DNA of 35,803 nt, taken from assembly GCA_028293725.1 (NCBI GenBank), contig JAQGOE010000378.1, positions 1 through 35,803 of the forward strand, read 5' to 3'. Shown in pieces: positions 1-7,973 of the stretch; positions within the stretch are counted from its first letter, which is position 1; every line of letters begins with the position of its first letter. The position numbers and the translations under genes are program-made. Below the pieces are notes generated by a model that was given only the letters and a program-made list of their open reading frames with translations, was not told the DNA's origin and did no database searches. This stretch comes from Gammaproteobacteria bacterium (GTDB taxonomy: Bacteria; Pseudomonadota; Gammaproteobacteria; Steroidobacterales; Steroidobacteraceae).

Positions 1-500
1 ACGGCCATGTCGCTCGGATGGGTCGCAATGCAAGCGTCGCTCACGCCAATGACCGCATGCCCGCGGCTGAAACCGCCGATCGCGCCGCAGCCGCTGCCGG
101 GCGCGCGCTTGTTGCAAGGCTGGTTGGTGTCGTAGAAATAGGGGCAACGGGTCCGCTGCATCAAGTTGCCTCCGGTCGTCGCTGCGTTGCGCAACTGGCC
201 CGAGGCGCCGGCAAGGAGCGCGCGCGACAGCACACCATAGTCCCGCCGTACGCGCGGATCCGCAGCGAGATCCGTGTTGCGCACCAACGCACCGATTCGC
301 AGCCCGCCTTCCGGGGTGGCCTCGATCTTGTCCAGCGCGAGGCCGTTCACGTCGATGAGATGCATCGGCGTCTCGATCTCGTTCTTCATCAGGTCGAGCA
401 AATTCGTACCGCCCGCGATGAACTTGGCCCCCGGCGTGCGCGCCGCCGCCGCCACAGCCTCGGCCGGGGAGCCCGCACGTTCGTAGGTAAAGGCCCTCAT
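1..500 (-). CDS. paoB: Periplasmic aldehyde oxidoreductase FAD-binding subunit, PaoB-like (partial, C-terminus off window)
   Basis: This is the FAD-binding middle subunit of a molybdenum hydroxylase of the xanthine dehydrogenase family; it would pass electrons between the molybdopterin subunit (not in the window) and the 2Fe-2S subunit encoded just upstream. The first 166 residues are present. The FAD pyrophosphate motif [13 protein letters not shown] lies near residues 27-39 and a TTGGNLMQ motif near 108-115. Cysteines C119, C129, C138 and C157 sit in an insert resembling the [4Fe-4S]-binding loop of E. coli PaoB, which separates it from plain CoxM-type subunits. The start codon overlaps the paoA stop (ATGA), and GGAGGAA lies a few bases upstream, so the two are translationally coupled. 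The gene runs off the left edge. The family assignment is firm; the exact substrate is unknown. Confidence 0.88.
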   Translation of the reverse strand, partial: MRAFTYERAGSPAEAVAAAARTPGAKFIAGGTNLLDLMKNEIETPMHLIDVNGLALDKIEATPEGGLRIGALVRNTDLAADPRVRRDYGVLSRALLAGASGQLRNAATTGGNLMQRTRCPYFYDTNQPCNKRAPGSGCGAIGGFSRGHAVIGVSDACIATHPSDMA

Positions 501-1135
501 GAGTTCCTCCAGGGGACATCGGTGATGGCATCGACAATGTTGGAATACGCTCCGCAACGGCAGATGTTGCCGCTCATGCGCTCGCGTATCTCTTCGGGCG
601 TCGGCTGCGGCCGCGCGGTGAGGTCGGTGGTGACGAGGCTCGGGATGCCGGCCTTGATCTCGCCGAGCACCGCCACGGCCGAGCAAATCTGCCCGGGCGT
701 GCAATAGCCGCACTGGTAGCCGTCGTGCTTCACGAAGGACGCCTGCATCGGGTGCAATTTCCCCGGCGTGCCCAGCCCCTCGATGGTCGTGATCGCACGA
801 CGCTCCTGCATGACCGCCAGCGTCAGGCACGAAAGTACCCGGCGGCCGTCGACGATCACCGTGCAGGCTCCGCATTGACCGTGATCGCAGCCTTTCTTGC
901 TGCCGGTGAGATGCAAGTGCTCGCGCAGCGCGTCCAGCAGCGTGGTCCTGGTATCGAGACTGAGCTCTCGGGCGTTGCCGTTGACCTGTAGCGTCACCTT
1001 CGAGACAACGGGCGACCCGTTTTTGGAAGGTTCGGCAGCCGCCGCCGTGGAGGGCAGCGTCACCGCTACCGCGGACGTGGCTCCGACAATGAGAAAATCA
1101 CGCCGACTCAGCTTGATGTCGCCGGAATCGTCCAT
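497..1135 (-). CDS. paoA: Periplasmic aldehyde oxidoreductase iron-sulfur subunit, PaoA-like, Tat-exported
   Basis: This is the small 2Fe-2S subunit of a molybdenum-containing aldehyde oxidoreductase (212 aa; E. coli PaoA is of similar size). The N-terminus has a twin-arginine leader, [11 protein letters not shown] (residues 9-19), followed by a hydrophobic stretch and an Ala-rich cleavage region, so the complex should act in the periplasm. The plant-ferredoxin cluster is ligated by C83, C88, C91 and C103; the second cluster domain has C142, C145, C192 and C194 (CGYC and CRC motifs). I chose the ATG at 1135 because GAGGAG lies 9 bases upstream and the Tat motif follows directly; a longer open frame to 1237 has no such support. 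It is first in the paoAB operon and diverges from dps. A palindrome about 125 bp upstream may be its operator. Confidence 0.9.
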   Translation of the reverse strand: MDDSGDIKLSRRDFLIVGATSAVAVTLPSTAAAAEPSKNGSPVVSKVTLQVNGNARELSLDTRTTLLDALREHLHLTGSKKGCDHGQCGACTVIVDGRRVLSCLTLAVMQERRAITTIEGLGTPGKLHPMQASFVKHDGYQCGYCTPGQICSAVAVLGEIKAGIPSLVTTDLTARPQPTPEEIRERMSGNICRCGAYSNIVDAITDVPWRNS

Positions 1136-1260
1136 CTGTTGAATCTCCTCGAGACCGGAATAATGCGCGCGGGGATAAGCGAAATAATAGAAGGATCGTG
1201 CGCGGCAGGGCGGACTATCCATCGGACGAATTGCCACACGGTTACGGGATACTCGCGCCG

Positions 1261-1276
1261 GATTTCAACTGAAATC
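1261..1276. promoter_or_regulatory. Palindromic operator candidate GATTTCA-AC-TGAAATC in the paoA/dps divergent region
   Basis: This is a perfect inverted repeat with 7-bp arms and a 2-bp spacer. It lies in the 220-bp region between divergent paoA (start 1135) and dps (start 1356). The central 12 bp TTTCAACTGAAA recur exactly at 5024-5035, upstream of the PQQ-type dehydrogenase operon. Such symmetry suits a dimeric helix-turn-helix regulator; no regulator gene is adjacent. The rest of the region shows no other site I can support. Confidence 0.6.
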
Positions 1277-1355
1277 AAAACGGCTCGCGCGGAAATGCGC
1301 CGGAAATCGTCCTCCTCCAGGCTGATCAACAGTTTGAAACAGGAGACTCAAGAGG

Positions 1356-1877
1356 ATGAAGGTACGAGAAACACAACAGCGAAACCCCGTGTCGGCGTCG
1401 ATGCCCTCGGGATTCGATCTGGATGCCGTCGCAAAGATATCGGCCGCCCTGACTGCCCTCCTGGCTGATCTGTTCGCGCTGTATGTCAAGACGAAGAATT
1501 TCCATTGGCATGTGTCGGGGCCGCATTTTCGCGACTATCACCTGCTTCTGGATGAGCAGAGCGAGCAGATACTCGCTACGACCGACGGCATTGCGGAGCG
1601 CGTCAGGAAGATCGGCGGGGTGACTCTGCGTTCGATCGGCCAAATTGCCCGACTTCAGCATATCGTCGATAATGACAAGGAGTTTGTCTTCGCCCGGCAC
1701 ATGCTGGTCGAACTTCTGGAGGACAATGCGCACTTGACGATCCGGCTGAGAGTCGCCCACTGTCTTTGCGACGACTATGGCGATGTTGCGTCCGCGAGCC
1801 TGCTCGAGAATTGGATCGACGAGGCCGAGGGTCGCGTCTGGTTCCTTTACGAGGCAACGCAAATCGAAGTCATCTGA
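1356..1877 (+). CDS. dps: Dps family DNA-binding ferroxidase / starvation protein
   Basis: This 173-aa ferritin-like protein stores iron and, in the Dps family, uses hydrogen peroxide to oxidise Fe(II) while shielding DNA. The inter-subunit ferroxidase residues are all visible and keep E. coli Dps spacing: H50 in NFHWHV, H62 and D66 in the YHLLLDEQ stretch, and D77 and E81 in TTDGIAERV. The length is typical of Dps rather than bacterioferritin (no heme Met is evident). AGGAG at 1341-1345 and AGAGG directly before the ATG serve as ribosome binding sites. The gene diverges from paoA. Its last 8 bp overlap the 3' end of the convergent dienelactone hydrolase gene. The regulatory region shared with an aldehyde oxidoreductase, whose family makes H2O2 or superoxide, suggests an oxidative-stress link (inference). 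Confidence 0.92.
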   Translation: MKVRETQQRNPVSASMPSGFDLDAVAKISAALTALLADLFALYVKTKNFHWHVSGPHFRDYHLLLDEQSEQILATTDGIAERVRKIGGVTLRSIGQIARLQHIVDNDKEFVFARHMLVELLEDNAHLTIRLRVAHCLCDDYGDVASASLLENWIDEAEGRVWFLYEATQIEVI

Positions 1878-2562
1878 GCCACCGGCCGAAGAAGGTGAAA
1901 GTGCGATCCCACGCTTGTTGCGACCAGACTGGGTCGTACTGGGTTTGCGGGATGCGTCCCGGCCCGACGGCAGTCTCGTTGGCAAAGGCATGGCGTGCGA
2001 GGTAGCGATGGAAGTCGAAGGTCACGCCGGCTGCGCGTAGTTTGTCCTCCAACCGATCGATGCTGGGGATCGGGAAGAACTCGTCCTGCGTGGCCCAATG
2101 CCCCTGAAGCTGCGCCTGGATCTTGGTTGCGTCGATGTACTCCAGCGGTGGGCAACCGTACCAGACCACGCCGGCGTCGATCTCAGGGGACGTGCACAAG
2201 GCTAGTAGCGTCAGCGCACCCCCCATACAAAAGCCGGTTACCCCGACCTTACCGCTGCGCGCCTTCAGGAACTGCACGGCACCGCGAACGTCCTGAGAGG
2301 CTGCATCGCCGAAGTTCAGGCCCGTCATCAGGTGATGCGCTTCGTCGGCCTCAACCGTCGACTTACCGCGGTAGAGGTCGGGCACGAGTGCGATGTAACC
2401 TGCGCTCGCCAGACGGTCGGCGACGCCACGGATTTGTTCGTTGACCCCCCACCATTCCTGGATGACGACAATGGCGGCGGCACCGGCAGCGTGCTCCGGC
2501 TCGGCCAGGTAGCCCTGAATAATCTGCCCGTCGGGGCGCTTGAAGGTGACTGTCGTTGCCAT
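1870..2562 (-). CDS. Dienelactone hydrolase family protein
   Basis: This is a 230-aa alpha/beta hydrolase of the dienelactone hydrolase (carboxymethylenebutenolidase) family. The nucleophile is C112 in GFCMGG, the DLH-type elbow with Cys instead of Ser. D160 and H191 complete the triad, and E36 in the IQEWWG motif corresponds to the Glu that holds the Cys in the resting enzyme. No signal peptide is seen, so it is cytoplasmic. It is the last gene of the dehydrogenase-cupin-hydrolase operon, 60 bp after the cupin gene, and overlaps dps tail to tail by 8 bp. The family includes true dienelactone hydrolases of aromatic ring cleavage and many hydrolases of unknown substrate; I cannot separate these. 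Hydrolysis of a sugar lactone made by the upstream dehydrogenase is possible but not shown. Confidence 0.85.
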   Translation of the reverse strand: MATTVTFKRPDGQIIQGYLAEPEHAAGAAAIVVIQEWWGVNEQIRGVADRLASAGYIALVPDLYRGKSTVEADEAHHLMTGLNFGDAASQDVRGAVQFLKARSGKVGVTGFCMGGALTLLALCTSPEIDAGVVWYGCPPLEYIDATKIQAQLQGHWATQDEFFPIPSIDRLEDKLRAAGVTFDFHRYLARHAFANETAVGPGRIPQTQYDPVWSQQAWDRTFTFFGRWLR

Positions 2563-2622
2563 AAGTAGACTCCAACTTGTGCATGTGAAGCGATAGAAAA
2601 TGGGGGGGCAAGCCGATGTGGG

Positions 2623-3084
2623 TCATTTATGCAGGTCATCGATCCATCGGATCAACTCAGGCGACTCGACGCCCTCGATATCCAGGTTGTATACGAGACC
2701 CGTCTGGCCGCTACGTGCCAACACGCACTGTAACTGCAAATCGGGGCTTGGATTGATCTCTTGGTGCGGAACGTAGGGCGGCACGTAGATAAAATCACCG
2801 GCGGCGGCCTCGGCTTCGAATTCCAGGCGCTCGCCCCAGCGGAGTCGTGCAACTCCGTTGAGAACATAGATCACGGTCTCCAGGTCGCCATGGTGATGGG
2901 GGCCGGTCTTCGCCTGCGCGTCAACGGTGAACGCGCCGGCCCAGAGCTTCGTCGCGCCCGTGTTCGCCGTCGTCACCGCGGCGACGCGATGCAAACCCGG
3001 CGTCTGTGCTATGTTGGAATCGAACTCTCCGGGGCGGATGATCCGCACACCGTTTGATCGCCATCGGGTCGATGAGCTGTTCAT
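2623..3084 (-). CDS. Cupin domain protein
   Basis: This is a small single-domain cupin of 153 aa. Motif 1 is visible as GPHHHGDLETVIYVLNG (residues 61-77), with H63, H65 and E69 as likely metal ligands; motif 2 is GDFIYVPPYVPHQEIN (residues 96-111), with H107 as the fourth ligand. A bound divalent metal is therefore likely. There is no signal peptide. The gene starts 19 bp after the stop of the PQQ-type dehydrogenase gene and is followed by the dienelactone hydrolase, so it is the middle gene of a three-gene operon. Cupins of this size include isomerases, dioxygenases and non-catalytic sensors; the sequence does not decide which. Confidence 0.8.
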   Translation of the reverse strand: MNSSSTRWRSNGVRIIRPGEFDSNIAQTPGLHRVAAVTTANTGATKLWAGAFTVDAQAKTGPHHHGDLETVIYVLNGVARLRWGERLEFEAEAAAGDFIYVPPYVPHQEINPSPDLQLQCVLARSGQTGLVYNLDIEGVESPELIRWIDDLHK

Positions 3085-3103
3085 ATGTCCTCACTCCGTG
3101 CTG

Positions 3104-4915
3104 TCAACGATGACTCAGCCCCCAAACATACGCCGCAACGGCGGATACCTGGTCGGGGGTGAGCTGAGCGCCACCCATCGGGGGCATCGGAGCGCGATAC
3201 TGCTTCGGCTCAGACACGCCCGTGGTGATCGTTTTGGCAATCGCGGGGAAGCTGCCATCGCTCCAAAGCCATTTGGTGTCCGTAAGATCGGGACCCAGAG
3301 GTGTGCCGGCGCCATTCGTGCCATGGCAACCCGTGCAGGTCGCTCCACCGACTTGGCCGTGATAGATACGATCACCCAGAGCAACCATTTCCCGCGTTGC
3401 CCCCGGCGGAACGGGGAGACTCGCCGCGTTGGCAGTTGCACCCGCATCCGGATGTGTCCCTTCCGGGGGTTTGGCGTCAGCTACACTGATCTTTCCAGCA
3501 GGCGCGGAGGCGCCCGGACATGGTGTGAACTTCGCGACGCCACTCTCGTTGCCGGCTCCGCCACTGTAGACAATGCGATAGATCCGTCCGCGCACGTCGT
3601 CTGAAACGTAAAGCGACCCGTCGGGTCCAACGGCTACGCCGGAGGGACGATGTGCTGCCTGGCCGGGTGACTCCATCGCGCCTGCAAATCCGTCGGCAAA
3701 TATCTCGCACTTACCGGCCGCGTGATTACCCGCCAACGCCTGGAATACGACGTTGTAACCGCCTTGCGGATAGGGCGCCCGATCCCACGACCCATGGAAG
3801 GCGATGAATACACCTTGGCGGTAGCGAGCCGGAAATTGCTGCTTGTCGTACAGCGCCATGCCATTCGGCGCCCAATGTGCGGGAAACGCCGCAATGGGAG
3901 CGAGCTTGCTCGCGCAAGGACCAACCTTCTTGCCCCCGTCGCCGCCATACTCAGGAGCGAGCACCAGCTTGCGCTGTAGCCCGTCGTAATAACACTCCGG
4001 CCAACCGTAGTCACCGCCCTTGGTCAGCCGCAGCAACTCTTCAGCCGGAAGCGTGGCTTCCTCTTCTGGTTGTTTGTACAGATCCGGCCAATTCGCATGC
4101 AACTGGTCGCGCCCGTGTTGCGTTACAAACAGGCGATCCGCCGAATCGATGCCGAAGCCTTCCGCGTTACGGATACCGGTGGCGAATCGCTCCGCCGGCG
4201 AAAACGTCTGGTTCGTCTTGTTCGCGTCGTATCGCCAGATACCGCCGCGCGTCTGTAGCTCCGTGCAGGGGACGATACCTGGAGAGTTCGGTATGCGGTT
4301 TTGTTGCTGACAGGCGTTGGTCGCGGTGGCTACGTCGACGTACAGGGATCCGTCGGTGTCGATCACGAACGGGTGCATGGGGTGGTCGCCGCCGAGGGGT
4401 AGTCCGGAAACGACAGTCACCGGCGGCACTTGCGGCACGATCGAGCCAGCCTGCACGGTGTAGCGAACGATCTGGTCGTTACTCTCCGCGTAGAGAGCAC
4501 CTCCATACATACCGATGCCGGTACCACCCGCGCCGCCACTCTGGACGGTCGCACCGAAGCGCTGATTCACATCGGCTTTGCCTGAGCCGGTAGTGTCTTG
4601 CAGAGCAACCAGGAACCCGCCAGCATGCGGCGTGTCATTGCCGTAATAGCGGCCGGACCAGGTGTTGACATAAACGACGCCGTTCGACGCGACAACCATG
4701 TGGCGGGCATGACCTATGCCGTCAGCGAAGATGGTCGCGCAAAAGCCGGCTGGCAACTTCAGCTCGCTGTCATCATGAGGGCAGGCTGGGCCGCCGGTTG
4801 GTGCGGCGGGGCTGCTGCGCGGGTGTTGAGCCGACGCGGACGGACTGACGGCGCACAACGCGCCGAGCGTCGCAATGACTGACAGTAAACTTTTGAGCGG
4901 GTCGGGTAAACGCAT
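3104..4915 (-). CDS. PQQ-dependent sugar dehydrogenase-like protein with C-terminal cytochrome c domain
   Basis: This is a 603-aa exported fusion. Residues 1-29 form a Sec signal peptide (SLLSVIATLGALCAVSPSASA). A six-bladed beta-propeller of the glucose/sorbosone dehydrogenase type fills about residues 50-470, with a 'PSGVAVGPDGSLYVSDD' blade. The C-terminus is a class I cytochrome c: CTGCH heme motif at 527-531 and axial Met in MPPMGG near 577-582. The fusion would oxidise a sugar or alcohol in the periplasm and pass electrons through its own heme. I chose the ATG at 4915 because GAGAGGAG precedes it and the signal peptide follows immediately; the open frame extends to 5104 without support. 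It heads an operon with the cupin and the hydrolase. A palindromic operator candidate lies 107 bp upstream. Confidence 0.85.
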   Translation of the reverse strand: MRLPDPLKSLLSVIATLGALCAVSPSASAQHPRSSPAAPTGGPACPHDDSELKLPAGFCATIFADGIGHARHMVVASNGVVYVNTWSGRYYGNDTPHAGGFLVALQDTTGSGKADVNQRFGATVQSGGAGGTGIGMYGGALYAESNDQIVRYTVQAGSIVPQVPPVTVVSGLPLGGDHPMHPFVIDTDGSLYVDVATATNACQQQNRIPNSPGIVPCTELQTRGGIWRYDANKTNQTFSPAERFATGIRNAEGFGIDSADRLFVTQHGRDQLHANWPDLYKQPEEEATLPAEELLRLTKGGDYGWPECYYDGLQRKLVLAPEYGGDGGKKVGPCASKLAPIAAFPAHWAPNGMALYDKQQFPARYRQGVFIAFHGSWDRAPYPQGGYNVVFQALAGNHAAGKCEIFADGFAGAMESPGQAAHRPSGVAVGPDGSLYVSDDVRGRIYRIVYSGGAGNESGVAKFTPCPGASAPAGKISVADAKPPEGTHPDAGATANAASLPVPPGATREMVALGDRIYHGQVGGATCTGCHGTNGAGTPLGPDLTDTKWLWSDGSFPAIAKTITTGVSEPKQYRAPMPPMGGAQLTPDQVSAVAAYVWGLSHR

Positions 4916-5021
4916 TGGCTCCTCTCTCCTCAGTTTGATTGCGAACAAGCGGTGCCTGCACGAGCATGTAGTGCCTGAGGCTACGAATAACACCCTCGAT
5001 GACGGAATCCATGTCGGACAT

Positions 5022-5037
5022 CGTTTCAACTGAAACG
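5022..5037. promoter_or_regulatory. Palindromic operator candidate CGTTTCA-AC-TGAAACG upstream of the PQQ-type dehydrogenase operon
   Basis: This is a perfect inverted repeat with 7-bp arms and the same AC spacer as the site at 1261-1276; the inner 12 bp are identical. It lies 107 bp upstream of the dehydrogenase start (4915) and about 145 bp upstream of the divergent rightward gene at 5183. The shared core suggests one regulator for the paoAB and dehydrogenase-cupin-hydrolase operons. The rest of the 267-bp divergent region shows nothing I can support. Confidence 0.6.
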
Positions 5038-5182
5038 GACCGGCGCTCGCGATCGGTCCCTCGTCTCGGCGACGGCGATCCAGAACGCTCTCCAGCGGAT
5101 CCACCTGGGGGCTTCCGGCCGGGATCGAAACTTGCTAGGTCCACTAACTCCGCATCAGACCCGGCCTGAGTTGTCGCGCCTC

Positions 5183-6019
5183 ATGAGCATCGCCACTGCG
5201 GTCGTCGACGCCCACGTACACATCCACGCGTGCTATGAGCTCGAGGAGCTCCTGGACAACGCGCATAGGAACCTCTCGCGTGCCCCGCCGACGGGCGCCG
5301 TGCGCAATGCACCGGGTGGCGAGGCGCTATTCCTGCTGATGACCGAATGCGCGGCAGATGATTACTTCGGCGCGCTCTGTGAGGCGTCCCGAACCGCCCC
5401 AGGCGCGGGCCTCGGTTTGGGACGATGGTCGATGCTTCCAACCGAGGAGGAGGTCAGCCTGAGTGCCGCCAGCGGTGCGCGTCATTTGTTCATCGTCGCG
5501 GGCAGGCAGGTCGCCTGCCGCGAAGGACTGGAAGTGCTGATACTGGGAACCCGGCGTCGGTTTCGGGACGGATTGCCAATCCGTGAGGTGTTGGCGGAAA
5601 CCGGGGCGCTGGGCGTGCCACGCGTCATTCCGTGGGGAGCGGGAAAGTGGCTGTTCCGGCGGGGACGGCTGCTCAATGAGTTGGTGCGTGAGTTCCGTAG
5701 TCCGACGCTGTTTCTGGGCGACGAGGGTGGGCGGCCGGTGTTCTGGGGGTATCCGGCGCATTTCGGGGAGGCCGCGCGCCTGGGCGTTCGCGATCTGCCC
5801 GGGACTGATCCTCTGCCGTTTCCCCACGACGTCAACAAGGTAGGCCGCATGGGCTTTCGCCTGGAGCTCGACCTCGATCCCGCGCGCCCAGCCGCCAGCC
5901 TGATGAGTGCCCTGGCATCACAGGGCGCGCCGCTGGAGCGCTTCGCGGTCCTGGAGTCGCCACTGCGGTTCGTACGCAACCAGATCGGCATGCAACTTCG
6001 CAAGCGCCATCGGGCGTGA
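5183..6019 (+). CDS. TIM-barrel metal-dependent hydrolase-like protein of unknown function
   Basis: This 278-aa protein is not one I recognise by name. The N-terminus carries VVDAHVHIH (residues 7-15), a D-x-H-x-H signature typical of the first strand of amidohydrolase/PHP metal sites. A late GTDPLPFP motif resembles the beta-8 Asp strand of amidohydrolases. There is no signal peptide. I chose the ATG at 5183, two residues before the conserved strand region begins; an upstream TTG at 5132 is possible and no strong ribosome site decides. It is the first gene of the rightward glycan operon, with an amidotransferase starting 9 bp after it. A linked role in making or trimming an amidated sugar is inference only. 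Confidence 0.6.
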   Translation: MSIATAVVDAHVHIHACYELEELLDNAHRNLSRAPPTGAVRNAPGGEALFLLMTECAADDYFGALCEASRTAPGAGLGLGRWSMLPTEEEVSLSAASGARHLFIVAGRQVACREGLEVLILGTRRRFRDGLPIREVLAETGALGVPRVIPWGAGKWLFRRGRLLNELVREFRSPTLFLGDEGGRPVFWGYPAHFGEAARLGVRDLPGTDPLPFPHDVNKVGRMGFRLELDLDPARPAASLMSALASQGAPLERFAVLESPLRFVRNQIGMQLRKRHRA

Positions 6020-6028
6020 GGGCGAGCG

Positions 6029-7963
6029 ATGTGCGGCATTTCGGGGGTGGCAACCAAAGGCGCGACACCGTCGCGCGAGCTGATCGGGGCGATGTGCGAT
6101 GTCATGCGCCATCGCGGTCCGGATGGCGACGGGGTGTACATCGCCCCGGGGATCGGGCTGGGCATGCGCCGTCTGGCGGTGATCGATCTGGTGACAGGCG
6201 CGCAGCCGGTCGCGAACGAAGCCGGCACCGTGCATGTCGTCTTCAACGGTGAGATCTACAACTACCGTCAGTTGCGCCGTGAGTTGCTCGCCAAGGGACA
6301 CCGGTTTCGCGGCAACAGCGACAGCGAGATCATTCCTCACCTGTACGACGAGCACGGCCTGGAGTTCATCGCGCTACTGAATGGGATGTTTGCGATAGCG
6401 CTCTGGGATGATAGGCAGAAAACCCTGTTTTTGACGCGCGACCGTGTTGGGATCAAGCCGCTCTTCTACAGTCTGCACAAGGGAAGTCTGTACTTCGCCT
6501 CGGAAGTGAAGTGCATTCTCGCGGCGGGCGGCACCGCCGGCGAGATCGACCCCCTCGGACTCGACCAGTTGCTGACTTTCGAATACACATCGAGTCCCAC
6601 GACCCTGTTCAAGGACGTCAGAAAGCTCGCGCCCGGGTCGTGGCTCTCGTGGCACGCGGGGACGATGCGCGAGGGCCGCTTCTGGTCGATTCCCGCCGAG
6701 CTCACAGCGTCATTGCTCGATGTGCCGGTGCCCGAAATCGCGGAACGGTTGTGCCACACCCTCAAGGAAGCGGTGCGCCGTCAACTCGTGAGTGACGTGC
6801 CGCTTGGTGCGTTCTTGAGTGGCGGCCTCGACTCCTCCGTTCTGGTGGCGGCAATGACCGAAGTTTCCCCGACGGCTCCGTTGACATTCTCGGTTGGCTT
6901 TTCGGACAGCTCTTACAACGAGCTGCCTTTCGCACGCAAAGTAGCCCGCCACTGTGACACAAGGCACCACGAAGAGTTGCTCGCGCCGGACTATCTTGCA
7001 ATGTTGCCGGACGTGGTGGCGCAACTCGACCAGCCCATAGCCGACTTCTCCGTCTTCCCGACGCTGCTGGTGTCGCGCATGGCACGCAAACACGTGACAG
7101 TCGTGCTCGGCGGCGATGGGGGAGATGAGCTCTTCGGCGGCTACGATGCTTATCAGGCAGATTGCTACAGCGCGCGCCTGCTCGACTGGCTGCCGCAGCC
7201 GCTGCGCGCCAGCCTCGACCAGCTGGCACGTCTGTTGCCTTTGGGGACGGGCAAGCGCGGTGTCGGCAACCAGGTTCGCCGCTTTCTCGAAGGCGCGGCT
7301 CTGCCGGCGAGTTGGCAACATATGCGTTGGATGGTTTTCCTGCAGGCGCAGAGTCGCACGCGACTGTATCGGCCGCAATTTCGTGCTGCCGTTCAGGATC
7401 AGACTGGCGAGCTCATCCTGGCGAGCCTGCGCGAGGGGTCTGCGACTCAGCCCGGGAATCCGGACCGTCTCGGTGGCCAGATGCAGTGTGATCTGCGTTT
7501 TTACCTGGCGGAAAACATCCTCCCCAAGGTCGATGCGATGAGCATGTCCGGGTCGCTGGAAGCCCGTGTGCCTTATCTCGACAACGAAGTCATCGATCTC
7601 GCGCTGTCGATTCCCTCCAGTCTGAAGGTGCGCCGAGGGGTGCGGAAATGGATTCTGCGCGAGGCGTTTGCCGCGCGACTGCCCCAGGAGATCCTCCAGC
7701 GGGGCAAGGAGGGCTTCAGCATGCCAATGAAGAATTGGCTGAACAAAGAGTGGAACCCGCTGATGCACGAACTCCTGAGCGCCGCGAATCTGGCGCGCGA
7801 CGGATTCTTCGACGGTCGCCACGTCGAGAAACTCATGCGACAGCACGAGGCCCGGACCCACAATCACAGTCACTTGTTGTGGGCACTCATGGTATTCCAA
7901 CTGTGGCGGGACCGGTTCGCTTCGGCAGGTGCCCGCCGCGAGATGGCGCTCGATGTGGCGTGA
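6029..7963 (+). CDS. Asparagine synthetase-like glutamine amidotransferase (first copy)
   Basis: This 644-aa enzyme is of the AsnB class. The glutaminase domain begins with the catalytic Cys2 (MCGISG) and includes the RHRGPDG and FNGEIYNY motifs. The C-terminal synthetase domain has the pyrophosphate loop SGGLDSS starting at S264 and the GGDGGDELFGGYD segment. All key residues for ATP-dependent amide transfer from glutamine are present. The ATG lies 9 bp after the previous stop, with GAGGGCGAG upstream. In exopolysaccharide loci such proteins are thought to amidate sugar carboxylates or act on nucleotide-sugar acids rather than make free asparagine; that role is inferred from context. A second, diverged copy lies at 12702-14627 on the other strand. 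Confidence 0.88.
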   Translation: MCGISGVATKGATPSRELIGAMCDVMRHRGPDGDGVYIAPGIGLGMRRLAVIDLVTGAQPVANEAGTVHVVFNGEIYNYRQLRRELLAKGHRFRGNSDSEIIPHLYDEHGLEFIALLNGMFAIALWDDRQKTLFLTRDRVGIKPLFYSLHKGSLYFASEVKCILAAGGTAGEIDPLGLDQLLTFEYTSSPTTLFKDVRKLAPGSWLSWHAGTMREGRFWSIPAELTASLLDVPVPEIAERLCHTLKEAVRRQLVSDVPLGAFLSGGLDSSVLVAAMTEVSPTAPLTFSVGFSDSSYNELPFARKVARHCDTRHHEELLAPDYLAMLPDVVAQLDQPIADFSVFPTLLVSRMARKHVTVVLGGDGGDELFGGYDAYQADCYSARLLDWLPQPLRASLDQLARLLPLGTGKRGVGNQVRRFLEGAALPASWQHMRWMVFLQAQSRTRLYRPQFRAAVQDQTGELILASLREGSATQPGNPDRLGGQMQCDLRFYLAENILPKVDAMSMSGSLEARVPYLDNEVIDLALSIPSSLKVRRGVRKWILREAFAARLPQEILQRGKEGFSMPMKNWLNKEWNPLMHELLSAANLARDGFFDGRHVEKLMRQHEARTHNHSHLLWALMVFQLWRDRFASAGARREMALDVA

Positions 7964-7973
7964 CCCGACACGT

